From NCBI GenBank assembly GCA_040904625.1, contig JBBDTC010000332.1:1-15626 (forward strand): DNA of 15,626 nt, written 5' to 3'. Below the pieces are notes generated by a model. The model was not told the DNA's origin. It saw nothing but the letters and a program-made list of their open reading frames with translations, and ran no database searches. Of the stretch, positions 6,875 through 14,809 are shown piece by piece. This stretch comes from JACKNG01 sp040904625. Its GTDB lineage: Bacteria > Pseudomonadota > Gammaproteobacteria > Ga0077536. The position numbers were made by a program, and so were the translations under genes. Position 1 is the stretch's first letter. Each line of letters begins with the position of its first letter.

Positions 6875-8545
6875 ATGGCGGAGAGCTTCGCAGAGTTATT
6901 CGAACAGAGTCAGATTGAAACCAACATGCGCCCCGGTACTATCGTTCGCGGAACGGTGGTTGAGGTGCGTCCGGACTTCGTGGTCGTCAACGCCGGGCTG
7001 AAGTCCGAAGGCGTCATCCCGGCCGAGCAGTTCCGCAACAGCGAGGGTGTGGTAGACATCAGTGTCGGCGACGTCGTCGATGTCGCTCTCGAAGCTGTAG
7101 AGGACGGCTACGGCGAGACGCGCTTGTCGCGCGACAAGGCCAAACGGGCCAAAGCGTGGGAAGAACTCGAAGCTGCCTGCGAAGAGAACGAGACCATTTC
7201 GGGCGTCATCAGCGACAAGGTCAAAGGCGGGTTCACCGTCGACATCAATACCATTCGTGCCTTCCTGCCCGGTTCGCTGGTCGATGTGCGGCCGGTGCGC
7301 GATACCAGCTATCTCGAAGGCAAACCGCTCGAATTCAAGGTTATCAAAGTCGATCGACGCCGCAACAACGTCGTGGTCTCGCGCCGCGCGGTGGTCGAGA
7401 GCGAAAATTCCGCCGAGCGCGAAGCGCTGCTCGACAACCTGACCGAAGGCGTCACCATCAAGGGCCTGGTCAAGAATCTCACCGACTACGGCGCCTTCAT
7501 CGATCTCGGCGGCATCGACGGTCTGCTGCATATCACCGACATGGCCTGGCGTCGTGTCAAACACCCGTCCGAAGTGGTCAATATCGGTGATGAGGTCGAG
7601 GTCAAGGTGCTCAAGTTCGATCGCGAACGCCAGCGCGTCTCCTTGGGCCTCAAGCAGCTCGGCGATGATCCCTGGGTCGATATCGCACGGCGCTATCCGG
7701 AGCACTCGCGCCTGTTCGGCAAAGTCTCCAATATTGCCGACTATGGCTGCTTCGTCGAGATCGAAGAAGGCGTCGAAGGCCTCGTCCACGTGTCTGAGAT
7801 GGATTGGACGAACAAGAATGTCCACCCCTCGAAAGTGGTCCACGTCGGTGAGGATGTGGAAGTCATGGTCCTCGATATCGACGAAGAGCGCCGCCGCATC
7901 TCGCTGGGCATGAAGCAGTGCCGTTCCAACCCCTGGGAAGAGTTCGCTGCAACCCACAACAAGAACGATCGTGTCGTCGGCAAGATCAAGTCGATCACCG
8001 ATTTCGGTATTTTCATCGGTCTCGATGGCGGTATCGACGGGCTCGTCCATCTATCCGATTTGTCTTGGGATGCCGCCGGTGAAGACGTGGTTCGCAACTT
8101 CAAGAAAGGCGATGAACTCGAGACCGTCGTGTTGGCCGTTGATGCCGAACGTGAGCGCATCTCGCTCGGGGTCAAGCAGATGGCACAGGATCCGTTCTCG
8201 ACCTACCTGGCGCAGCATCCGAAAGGAACGCGAGTTGTCGGTAAGATCATCGCCTTGGACGCGAAGAGCGCCACCATCGAACTCGCGGAAAACGTCGAAG
8301 GCTCGATGCGGGCTTCGGAGATTTCCATCGATCAGGTCGATGATGCACGGAAGTTCCTCAAGGAAGGGGATGACGTCGAAGCGATGATTATCGGTGTCGA
8401 TCGCAAGCGCCGGGTCGTCAATCTCTCGATCAAGGCGAAGGAAAGTGAGGAAGAGGCGACGGCGCTGCAGGAATACGGCGGTGAACGGGAGTTCGGGCGG
8501 ACCACGCTCGGCGATCTGTTGAAGGAGCAGTTGGATTCAAAGTAA
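6875..8545 (+). CDS. rpsA: 30S ribosomal protein S1
   Basis: S1 binds mRNA at the 30S platform and helps unfold and load messages, especially those with weak Shine-Dalgarno sequences. The protein has 556 residues (E. coli 557) with six S1/OB repeats at about 21-87, 106-171, 192-259, 277-347, 364-435 and 451-520. The first two are divergent and ribosome-binding. The middle repeats carry the typical DYGAFIDLGGIDGLLHITD and DFGIFIGLDGGIDGLVH signatures. The ATG is set by the conserved MAESFAELFE N-terminus; no Shine-Dalgarno sequence is near it, as in E. coli rpsA. S1 may matter a great deal in this organism because most genes in the window have weak or no Shine-Dalgarno sequence. Confidence 0.98.
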   Translation: MAESFAELFEQSQIETNMRPGTIVRGTVVEVRPDFVVVNAGLKSEGVIPAEQFRNSEGVVDISVGDVVDVALEAVEDGYGETRLSRDKAKRAKAWEELEAACEENETISGVISDKVKGGFTVDINTIRAFLPGSLVDVRPVRDTSYLEGKPLEFKVIKVDRRRNNVVVSRRAVVESENSAEREALLDNLTEGVTIKGLVKNLTDYGAFIDLGGIDGLLHITDMAWRRVKHPSEVVNIGDEVEVKVLKFDRERQRVSLGLKQLGDDPWVDIARRYPEHSRLFGKVSNIADYGCFVEIEEGVEGLVHVSEMDWTNKNVHPSKVVHVGEDVEVMVLDIDEERRRISLGMKQCRSNPWEEFAATHNKNDRVVGKIKSITDFGIFIGLDGGIDGLVHLSDLSWDAAGEDVVRNFKKGDELETVVLAVDAERERISLGVKQMAQDPFSTYLAQHPKGTRVVGKIIALDAKSATIELAENVEGSMRASEISIDQVDDARKFLKEGDDVEAMIIGVDRKRRVVNLSIKAKESEEEATALQEYGGEREFGRTTLGDLLKEQLDSK

Positions 8546-8585
8546 GCCTATTGCCCTGGATTCTGGTCGCTGACTGATTTGAATC
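8534..8585 (+). repeat. Inverted repeat spanning rpsA stop and ihfB leader
   Basis: GATTCAAA (8534-8541) and TTTGAATC (8578-8585) are perfect 8-base inverted repeats separated by 36 bases. The left arm is the end of the rpsA coding region, the TAA stop is in the loop, and the right arm ends 10 bases before the ihfB ATG. It has no U-tract and is not a terminator. It could couple or restrain ihfB translation, or be chance. Confidence 0.35.
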
Positions 8586-8595
8586 GAGAACAATA

Positions 8596-8940
8596 ATGAC
8601 TAAGTCCGAACTCATCGAATCGCTGGTCAAGAAGCAGTCCCAGCTCGGTTACCGCGATGTCGAACTCGCGGTAAAGACCATGCTCGAGCACATGGGGCAG
8701 ACCCTGGCCGCCGGTGAACGAATCGAGATTCGCGGCTTCGGCAGTTTTTCGCTGCATTACCGTCCCCCGCGCGTCGGGCGCAACCCGAAGTCGGGGGATC
8801 CGGTTTCTCTTCCGGCCAAGTATGTGCCGCATTTCAAACCCGGCAAGGAGCTGCGTGAGCGGGTCAACCTGGGTGCCGTCAACGCTCCGGTGATCAAGCT
8901 TGCGCGGGATGCGGATGGCGATCAGGACACCGACGATTGA
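8596..8940 (+). CDS. ihfB: Integration host factor subunit beta
   Basis: This is the beta subunit of the IHF heterodimer, which binds WATCAANNNNTTR sites and bends DNA by about 160 degrees in transcription, replication and recombination. The first 94 residues align without gaps to E. coli IhfB, including E44 and R46 in RIEIRGFGSFSLHYR, and the intercalating proline P64 in GRNPKSGD. The protein has 114 residues, so about 20 extra residues follow the usual end, closing with an Asp-rich tail (DADGDQDTDD). A weak GAGAA at 8586-8590 precedes the ATG. The placement after rpsA is the standard gammaproteobacterial order. The partner ihfA is not in the window. Confidence 0.97.
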   Translation: MTKSELIESLVKKQSQLGYRDVELAVKTMLEHMGQTLAAGERIEIRGFGSFSLHYRPPRVGRNPKSGDPVSLPAKYVPHFKPGKELRERVNLGAVNAPVIKLARDADGDQDTDD

Positions 8941-9000
8941 GCGTTCATCGCTGTCATTGACGCCGCGGACGAAGATTCGACTGCCCGATCCAGACCCTTC

Positions 9001-9294
9001 ATGACACGCGTCCTCTATCTCACCTTCGCCATTCTCGTTGCCTTGATAGGCCTCGGCCTCCATGTGCGAAATGACACCGTGGTCGAGGTCAACTACCTGT
9101 TCGGCACCATCGACATCACCCTCTCCTGGGTGTTGGTAGCTGCGCTGGTGGTTGGGGCGATGATCGGTGTTATCGGCATGACGGCAACCGTGCTGCGTTT
9201 GCGCTATGCCAACCGACGTCTCACGCGCCGTAACGAGCGGGTCGAGCGCGAAGTCGCAAATTTGCGCGCGCACGCCCTGAAAGATGCCGATTGA
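9001..9294 (+). CDS. lapA: LapA, inner-membrane lipopolysaccharide assembly protein (DUF1049)
   Basis: LapA is a small inner-membrane partner of LapB, which with FtsH controls LpxC turnover and thus LPS synthesis. The protein has 97 residues and two membrane helices at about 3-21 and 42-64. They are separated by the family segment RNDTVVEVNYLFGTIDITLSW. A basic, probably coiled-coil cytoplasmic tail (NRRLTRRNERVEREVANLR) follows. The ATG has no clear Shine-Dalgarno sequence. The last 11 bases overlap lapB, which supports joint translation. The assignment rests on the DUF1049 pattern plus the adjacent lapB. Confidence 0.9.
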   Translation: MTRVLYLTFAILVALIGLGLHVRNDTVVEVNYLFGTIDITLSWVLVAALVVGAMIGVIGMTATVLRLRYANRRLTRRNERVEREVANLRAHALKDAD

Positions 9295-10462
9295 GTATTT
9301 ATTCGCCCTGGTCGTAGCTCTGTTACCGGTGGCTGCTCTGTCCGGTTGGTATGTCGGCCGCCGCGACCGGGCTGCGAAGGGCCGCGGCAACGGAGGTATG
9401 TCTCCCGATTATTTCCGCGGCTTGAATTACCTCCTCGACGACCGCCCGGACAAAGCCATAGAAGTATTTCTCAAAGTTCTCGAAGTCGAGCAGGAGACCG
9501 TCGAGACGCACCTCGCGCTGGGTAATCTGTTTCGGCGGCGCGGTGAGGTCGATCGGGCGATTCGCATTCACCAGAATCTGGTCGCCAGACCTGCGTTGGC
9601 CTTCGAACACCGCTCCGCGGCACTGCTCGAACTCGGGCTCGATTACATGCGATCGGGTTTGCTCGACCGGGCCGAGAGCCTGTTCAAGGAGCTTCTCGAG
9701 GTCGGCGCGCATCAACGCCAGGCGATTGGCCATCTGATCGACATCTACCAGCAGGAGCGCGATTGGGATAAGGCACTGGCCTGCACCGAAAGGCTCGAAA
9801 AGCTCGCCAACCGCAATTTATCGGCGCGACGGGCACATTTCCTCTGCGAACAGGCCGCCGCGCTCGGCCAGGAAGGCAATGTCGAGGAAGCCAGCGACAA
9901 ACTGCGTGAAGCTCTGGCGGCCGACCAGAACTGCGTGCGCGCGAGTCTCATGCAGGCCGATTTGGCAATGACGGCCGGTGCCTACGGCGCAGCTATCCGG
10001 CATCTCGAATGCATCGAATCGCAGGATCTCGCGTTCCTGCCCGAAGCCATTGCCCCGCTGATCGAATGCCACGAGCAACTCGGTAGCCGCGAGCAGCTCA
10101 TCGCCTATCTCGAACGCCTGAGCGGGCGGCGCGCCGGTATTACGCCGTTGCTCGCATTGGCCTCTTTATTGTGTCTGGACGGCCGTCAAGCCGAAGCTAA
10201 AGCGCGTCTGGTGACCGAGTTGCAGCAGCGGCCCACGGTGCGCGGGATCGACCGACTGGTCGATTACGCGCTGTCCTATGCGATGGGCGAAGCCCGCGAG
10301 GATCTGATTTTGCTCAAGGATCTCACAGCCACCTTGATCGAGCAGAAGGCGAATTACGTCTGTAATACCTGCGGTTTTCGCGCCCGCACCTTGCATTGGC
10401 AATGTCCGAGCTGCAAGTCCTGGAACGCAGTCAAACCGGTGCAGGGTATCGAAGGAGAATGA
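9284..10462 (+). CDS. lapB: LapB (YciM), LPS assembly regulator with TPRs and rubredoxin-like domain
   Basis: LapB is anchored in the inner membrane and presents LpxC to FtsH for degradation, balancing LPS against phospholipid. The protein has 392 residues (E. coli 389). It has an N-terminal membrane helix at about 3-23, the conserved SPDYFRGLNYLLDDRPDKAI region, a run of TPR helices to about residue 340, and a C-terminal rubredoxin-type zinc/iron knuckle with C360, C363, C374 and C377 (YVCNTCGFRA ... WQCPSCKSW). All four metal ligands are intact. It overlaps lapA by 11 bases. The last codons include GAAGGAG, a strong Shine-Dalgarno sequence for the mini-ORF that follows. Confidence 0.96.
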   Translation: MPIEYLFALVVALLPVAALSGWYVGRRDRAAKGRGNGGMSPDYFRGLNYLLDDRPDKAIEVFLKVLEVEQETVETHLALGNLFRRRGEVDRAIRIHQNLVARPALAFEHRSAALLELGLDYMRSGLLDRAESLFKELLEVGAHQRQAIGHLIDIYQQERDWDKALACTERLEKLANRNLSARRAHFLCEQAAALGQEGNVEEASDKLREALAADQNCVRASLMQADLAMTAGAYGAAIRHLECIESQDLAFLPEAIAPLIECHEQLGSREQLIAYLERLSGRRAGITPLLALASLLCLDGRQAEAKARLVTELQQRPTVRGIDRLVDYALSYAMGEAREDLILLKDLTATLIEQKANYVCNTCGFRARTLHWQCPSCKSWNAVKPVQGIEGE

Positions 10463-10506
10463 TGGCGCTGTCTGGGCAGGCGACGATCGACGGTAGTTCG
10501 CTGTAA
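10462..10506 (+). CDS. Possible mini-ORF / leader peptide between lapB and pyrF
   Basis: A 14-residue ORF (MALSGQATIDGSSL) starts at the ATG that shares its A with the lapB TGA stop. AAGGAG at 10452-10457 gives it the best Shine-Dalgarno sequence in the window. An ATG at 10459 would add one Met. After its TAA the same frame stays open to a TGA at 10585-10587 that overlaps the pyrF ATG. It may be a leader peptide, a coupling device, or the scar of a lost gene start. I recognise no homologue. Confidence 0.3.
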   Translation: MALSGQATIDGSSL

Positions 10507-10583
10507 ACTGCGCGCCGCCCCGCTTCCGTACGATACCGCCGCCGCACTCGTCGCGCCGGCGTCGAGCCGCTATTTCGAACACT

Positions 10584-11294
10584 ATGAACGAACCTCATAA
10601 ACCCATTATCGTGGCCCTCGATTTCGCCTCGCTCGACGAAGCCTGTGCGCTGGCCGACCGACTCGACCCGACGACTTGCCGGGTCAAGATCGGGAAAGAA
10701 CTCTATACGCGCTCCGGCCCGGCCGCACTCGAGGCGCTGGCTTCGCGCGGTTTCGAAATCTTCCTCGATCTCAAGTTCCACGACATCCCCAACACGGTCG
10801 CCGCCGCCTGCCGAGCCGCGGCCGACCTCGGCTGCTGGATGTTGAACGTCCATGCCAGCGGCGGTCGGGCGATGATGGAATCCGCAGTGAATGCGCTGGT
10901 CGATCGCGGAGAACGCCCCTTGTTGATCGCTGTCACGGTCCTGACCAGCCTGGACAACGTGGCCCTCGCCGAAGTCGGGGTCGCCGATGACGCTGCCGAA
11001 CAGGTTGTTCGACTGGCGACGCTCGCAGCCGGCTGTGGTCTCGATGGCGTGGTCTGTTCCCCGCTCGAGATCGCGGCACTGCGCGCGTGTGTGGACAGCG
11101 ATTTTGCCCTGGTTACGCCTGGGGTCAGACCGCTCGGCGCGGGCCGTGACGATCAGCTTCGGATCGCGACGCCGACTGCGGCCATCCGTGCCGGAGCGAA
11201 TTACCTCGTGGTCGGGCGTCCGGTGACCCGCGCAAAAGATCCAGCCGCCGCGGTCGCCGCACTCAACGCAGAATGCAGCGAGGCCCAGGCTTGA
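10584..11294 (+). CDS. pyrF: Orotidine 5'-phosphate decarboxylase
   Basis: PyrF decarboxylates OMP to UMP, the last step of de novo pyrimidine synthesis. The protein has 236 residues, the usual size for the short bacterial class. The catalytic array D62-x-K64-x-x-D67 is present in FLDLKFHDIPNT, with D13 and K35 in the orotate pocket (ALD, VKIG). The phosphate-binding segments VTPGVRP and VVGRPVT are intact. The ATG has no evident Shine-Dalgarno sequence. The 121-base gap after lapB holds only the mini-ORF and no clear promoter or terminator. lapA-lapB-pyrF is a conserved order also seen in E. coli. Confidence 0.97.
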   Translation: MNEPHKPIIVALDFASLDEACALADRLDPTTCRVKIGKELYTRSGPAALEALASRGFEIFLDLKFHDIPNTVAAACRAAADLGCWMLNVHASGGRAMMESAVNALVDRGERPLLIAVTVLTSLDNVALAEVGVADDAAEQVVRLATLAAGCGLDGVVCSPLEIAALRACVDSDFALVTPGVRPLGAGRDDQLRIATPTAAIRAGANYLVVGRPVTRAKDPAAAVAALNAECSEAQA

Positions 11295-11340
11295 TGTGCG
11301 CGGCAGTATCGGCCGAGCGCCGCCATTCGGCTGTGCCCGC

Positions 11341-14300
11341 ATGAGCGCGGCAGATACCGTATCGCTGAGTCCACTGCAGCCTCCGCCGCTGCCGCCGACC
11401 GGTGCGCACGCGCACTGGACGCGCCTCTATGGCGCGTCGCGAGCGATGGCAATAGCGTCGGCGGCGGTACAAAACCAACGCCCGTTCGTGGTAATAGCGG
11501 CCGATGCGGCCACGGCTGCCCGGCTCGAGCAAGAAATCGCGTTCTTCGCGCCGAGCCTGCCGGTTCATGTACTGCCGGATTGGGAGACGTTGCCCTACGA
11601 TCGTTTCAGCCCCTACCAGGACATTACATCGGAGCGCATCGCCACGTTGAGCAGGCTGCCGGCGATGCGTCACGGTATCGTCATCGTCGCGGTATCGACG
11701 GCCCTGCACCGTCTCGCGCCGCGCAGCTGGCTCGAAGGCCGGGCGTTCAATCTCCGCTCCGGTGAAGTCCTTGATCGAGACGCCTTTCGACGCCGCCTGG
11801 AAGCCGCCGGCTATCGTGCCTGCACCCAGGTCTCTGAACATGGCGACTTCGCCGTGCGCGGCTCACTCGTCGACGTCTTTCCCATGGGCGCGAGGCAGCC
11901 CTTTCGCATCGACCTGCTCGACGATGAAATCGACACCCTGCGCCTGTTTGACATCGACACCCAGCGTTCTTCGCAAACGGTCGAGGAAATCGCGATTCTT
12001 CCGGCGCGGGAATTTGCGCTCGACGACAGTGCGATACGCGAATTCCGGCGCGCCTGGCGATTGGAATTCGAAGGCCGAGCGCAGGAAGCGCCCATCTACC
12101 GTGATGTCTCGGAGGGCCTGGCCCCGGCCGGGATCGAGTATTACCTGCCGCTGTTTTTCGACGAACTCGATCTGCTGCCGGCGTATATGCCCGACGATGC
12201 CGTGGTGGTGCTCGATGAGGGCGCAGCGGCAGGAGCGGCGCATTTCGAACAGAGTGTGATCGAACGTTACGAATCGCTGCGGCACGACGTCGAGCGACCG
12301 TTGTGTGAGCCGCAGCGCGTGTTCAGCGAATACGCAACCCTTACGGAAGCGCTGTTACCGTTCACGCGGGTCGAAGTCGGCGGACTCGATCTGGCGGGAG
12401 AGACTGCCGCAGCCTTTGCGACCCACGCCCCGGTCCGTGTACCGGTTGACGCGCGTGCCGCCGAACCCTTTGCGCTGTTGGCCGATCATGTCAGACGCAG
12501 CGAGGGACGTGTACTGTTTCTCGCCGAATCCCTGGGGCGGCGCGAGACGCTGCTCGAGCTGTTCCAGGAGCAGGCCTTCCGTCCGCGCGCGTTTGATTCG
12601 TGGGCAGAATTCCTCGCCGCCGACCATGTCGTCGGTATTGCGGTCGGTGCAGTGAGCGAGGGTGCCGAGCTAGACCAACCACGCCTGAGCATCCTCACTG
12701 AATCGCAGTTGTTCGGCGAGCGCGCACAACAGAGCCGGCGCCGCCGGGCGAGCGTCGACAGCGATGCCATCGTACGCAATCTGAGCGAACTGCATGCAGG
12801 AGCACCGGTGGTGCACGAGCGACATGGTGTTGGCCGCTATCGCGGCCTCGAAGTGCTGGCCGTAGGCGGGGTGACGAACGAGTTCATCAAGATCGAATAT
12901 GCCGACGGCGATAACCTCTACGTGCCGGTCGGTGCGCTCGATCTGATCAGCCGCTACTCGGGCGTCGATCCCGATCGCGCACCGCTGCACAAACTGGGTA
13001 GCGGGCAGTGGGAGCGGGCCCGGCGCAAAGCGGCGGAAAAAATCCGCGATGTTGCCGCCGAACTGCTCGAGATCCACGCGCGTCGGGCAGCTCGCCGCGG
13101 ACATGCGTTCACCGTCGATCGTCACGCTTTCCAGGCCTTCGTGCAGGCATTTCCGTTCGACGATACGCCGGACCAGGCCAATGCTGTCGACGCGGTACTG
13201 GCGGACATGGCGCGCGAACAGCCTATGGACCGACTGATCTGCGGGGATGTCGGTTTCGGCAAGACCGAAGTCGCGATGCGGGCGGCTTTCGTTGCCGTCA
13301 ACGATGGCCGCCAGGTCGCGATTCTGGTGCCGACGACACTGCTGGCGCGGCAGCACTACGAGACGCTGCGCGATCGCTTCGCTGATTGGCCGGTCAAGGT
13401 CGAGCAGTTATCGCGTTTTCGCGACGCAGCCGAGACGCGCACCGCGCTCAAGGGGCTCGCCGACGGCACTGTGGATATCGTCGTGGGCACGCACAAGCTG
13501 CTGGGCAAGGAGGTCAAGTTCAAGCAGCTCGGGCTGCTGATAGTCGACGAGGAGCATCGTTTCGGGGTCCGCCAGAAAGAGAAAATCAAAGCGCTGCGAG
13601 CCGACGTGGATATCCTGACGCTGACGGCAACGCCGATCCCGCGCACCCTCAATCTTGCTCTGTCGGGCACACGTGAACTTTCAATCATCGCCACGCCACC
13701 GCAAAAGCGTCTGGCCATCAAGACCTTCGTTCGCGAGTGGTCGGATGCTCTGCTGCAGGAAGCTATCCTGCGTGAGATCGCGCGCGGCGGCCAGGTGTAT
13801 TTCATTCATAATGAAATCGAGAATATCGTGGCGATGGCTGAATCTATTGCCAAGCTGGTGCCAGAGGCGCGGGTCGCTGTTGCCCATGGCCAGATGCCGG
13901 AGCGGGAGCTCGAACGCGTGATGCTCGATTTCTATCACGCCCGCTGCAACGTGCTCGTCTGTACGACCATCATAGAGACCGGCATCGACGTGCCCAATGC
14001 CAATACCATGGTCATCAACCGAGCCGACAAGTTCGGTCTCGCGCAGCTCTACCAGCTGCGTGGGCGGGTCGGACGCTCGCATCACCGGGCCTACGCCTAT
14101 CTGGTGGTGCCGCATCGCAAGTCCATCACTGCCGATGCAATCAAACGCCTCGAAGCGATCGAGTCACTCGAAGAACTCGGTGTCGGCTTCACGCTCGCAA
14201 CGCACGATCTCGAGATCCGGGGCGCCGGCGAGATCCTCGGCGATGAGCAGAGCGGGCACATTCAGGAAATCGGTTTCGGTCTCTATGCCGAACTCTTGAA

Positions 14301-14805
14301 CCGGACGGTCAGCGCCCTCAAGGCCGGTCATGGCATCAGCCTCGATGACGCGCTCGACACACGGGTCGAGGTCGAATTGCATATTCCCGCGCTGTTGCCA
14401 GAGGATTATCTGCCCGACGTGCATGCACGTCTGATGCTCTACAAACGCATCGCCAGTGCCCGCAGTACGGAAGAGCTCAAGGATTTGCGAGAGGAGATAA
14501 TCGATCGCTTCGGGCCGTTCGAGGAACCGGTGCGAAATCTGTTTCGTGTAACATCCTGCAAACTGGCGGCCGAGCGTTACGGCATTCGCCGTATCGATCT
14601 CGGTAGCCGCGGCGGGCGGATCGAGTTCCATCCCAATCCGAGTATCGATCCGATGACCATCATCGATCTGGTACAGAAGGATCGCGATTATCGGCTCGAC
14701 GGCGGCGACAAGCTGCGGGTGAGCAAGGAGCTGGGGGATGCGGAGGCGAAATTTACGGAACTCGAGTGTCTGTTCGAACGCTTCGGCCGGCGCCATGCAG
14801 CGTAA
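11341..14805 (+). CDS. mfd: Transcription-repair coupling factor
   Basis: Mfd pushes stalled RNA polymerase off DNA lesions and recruits UvrA for excision repair. The protein has 1154 residues (E. coli 1148). The N-terminal UvrB-like module contains DWETLPYDRFSPYQD from D80. The RNA-polymerase interaction domain begins near residue 485 (VVHERHGVGRYRGLE). The SF2 translocase has Walker A GDVGFGKTE (635-643, K641), DEEH at 736-739, LTATPIPRTL, and motif VI QLRGRVGR at 905-912. A C-terminal domain of about 150 residues follows and closes the clamp over the UvrA site. ATG at 11341 was preferred to an in-frame GTG at 11296 because the latter adds an unconserved stretch. No Shine-Dalgarno sequence is evident. 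Confidence 0.98.
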   Translation: MSAADTVSLSPLQPPPLPPTGAHAHWTRLYGASRAMAIASAAVQNQRPFVVIAADAATAARLEQEIAFFAPSLPVHVLPDWETLPYDRFSPYQDITSERIATLSRLPAMRHGIVIVAVSTALHRLAPRSWLEGRAFNLRSGEVLDRDAFRRRLEAAGYRACTQVSEHGDFAVRGSLVDVFPMGARQPFRIDLLDDEIDTLRLFDIDTQRSSQTVEEIAILPAREFALDDSAIREFRRAWRLEFEGRAQEAPIYRDVSEGLAPAGIEYYLPLFFDELDLLPAYMPDDAVVVLDEGAAAGAAHFEQSVIERYESLRHDVERPLCEPQRVFSEYATLTEALLPFTRVEVGGLDLAGETAAAFATHAPVRVPVDARAAEPFALLADHVRRSEGRVLFLAESLGRRETLLELFQEQAFRPRAFDSWAEFLAADHVVGIAVGAVSEGAELDQPRLSILTESQLFGERAQQSRRRRASVDSDAIVRNLSELHAGAPVVHERHGVGRYRGLEVLAVGGVTNEFIKIEYADGDNLYVPVGALDLISRYSGVDPDRAPLHKLGSGQWERARRKAAEKIRDVAAELLEIHARRAARRGHAFTVDRHAFQAFVQAFPFDDTPDQANAVDAVLADMAREQPMDRLICGDVGFGKTEVAMRAAFVAVNDGRQVAILVPTTLLARQHYETLRDRFADWPVKVEQLSRFRDAAETRTALKGLADGTVDIVVGTHKLLGKEVKFKQLGLLIVDEEHRFGVRQKEKIKALRADVDILTLTATPIPRTLNLALSGTRELSIIATPPQKRLAIKTFVREWSDALLQEAILREIARGGQVYFIHNEIENIVAMAESIAKLVPEARVAVAHGQMPERELERVMLDFYHARCNVLVCTTIIETGIDVPNANTMVINRADKFGLAQLYQLRGRVGRSHHRAYAYLVVPHRKSITADAIKRLEAIESLEELGVGFTLATHDLEIRGAGEILGDEQSGHIQEIGFGLYAELLNRTVSALKAGHGISLDDALDTRVEVELHIPALLPEDYLPDVHARLMLYKRIASARSTEELKDLREEIIDRFGPFEEPVRNLFRVTSCKLAAERYGIRRIDLGSRGGRIEFHPNPSIDPMTIIDLVQKDRDYRLDGGDKLRVSKELGDAEAKFTELECLFERFGRRHAA

Positions 14806-14809
14806 CGCC

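Noticed and set aside
6896..8050. Long minus-strand open frame opposite rpsA (384 codons)
   Set aside because: It mirrors the S1 repeats of rpsA, is very rich in Asp/Glu and Ile/Val, has no recognisable domain, and is typical of antisense frames in GC-rich genes.
8957..8962. TTGACG as a -35 box for lapA
   Set aside because: No -10-like hexamer lies 15-19 bases downstream.
8548..9390. Minus-strand open frame across ihfB and lapA (280 codons)
   Set aside because: It runs opposite two well-supported genes and their spacer, with low-complexity polar composition and no motif.
10537..10561. Hairpin CGCCG/CGGCG before pyrF
   Set aside because: It has a 5-bp stem with a 15-base loop in very GC-rich DNA, no better than chance, and no T-run follows.
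12670..13356. Minus-strand open frame opposite mfd (228 codons)
   Set aside because: It covers the conserved RID and Walker A region of mfd; its sequence has no known motif and is an expected shadow.
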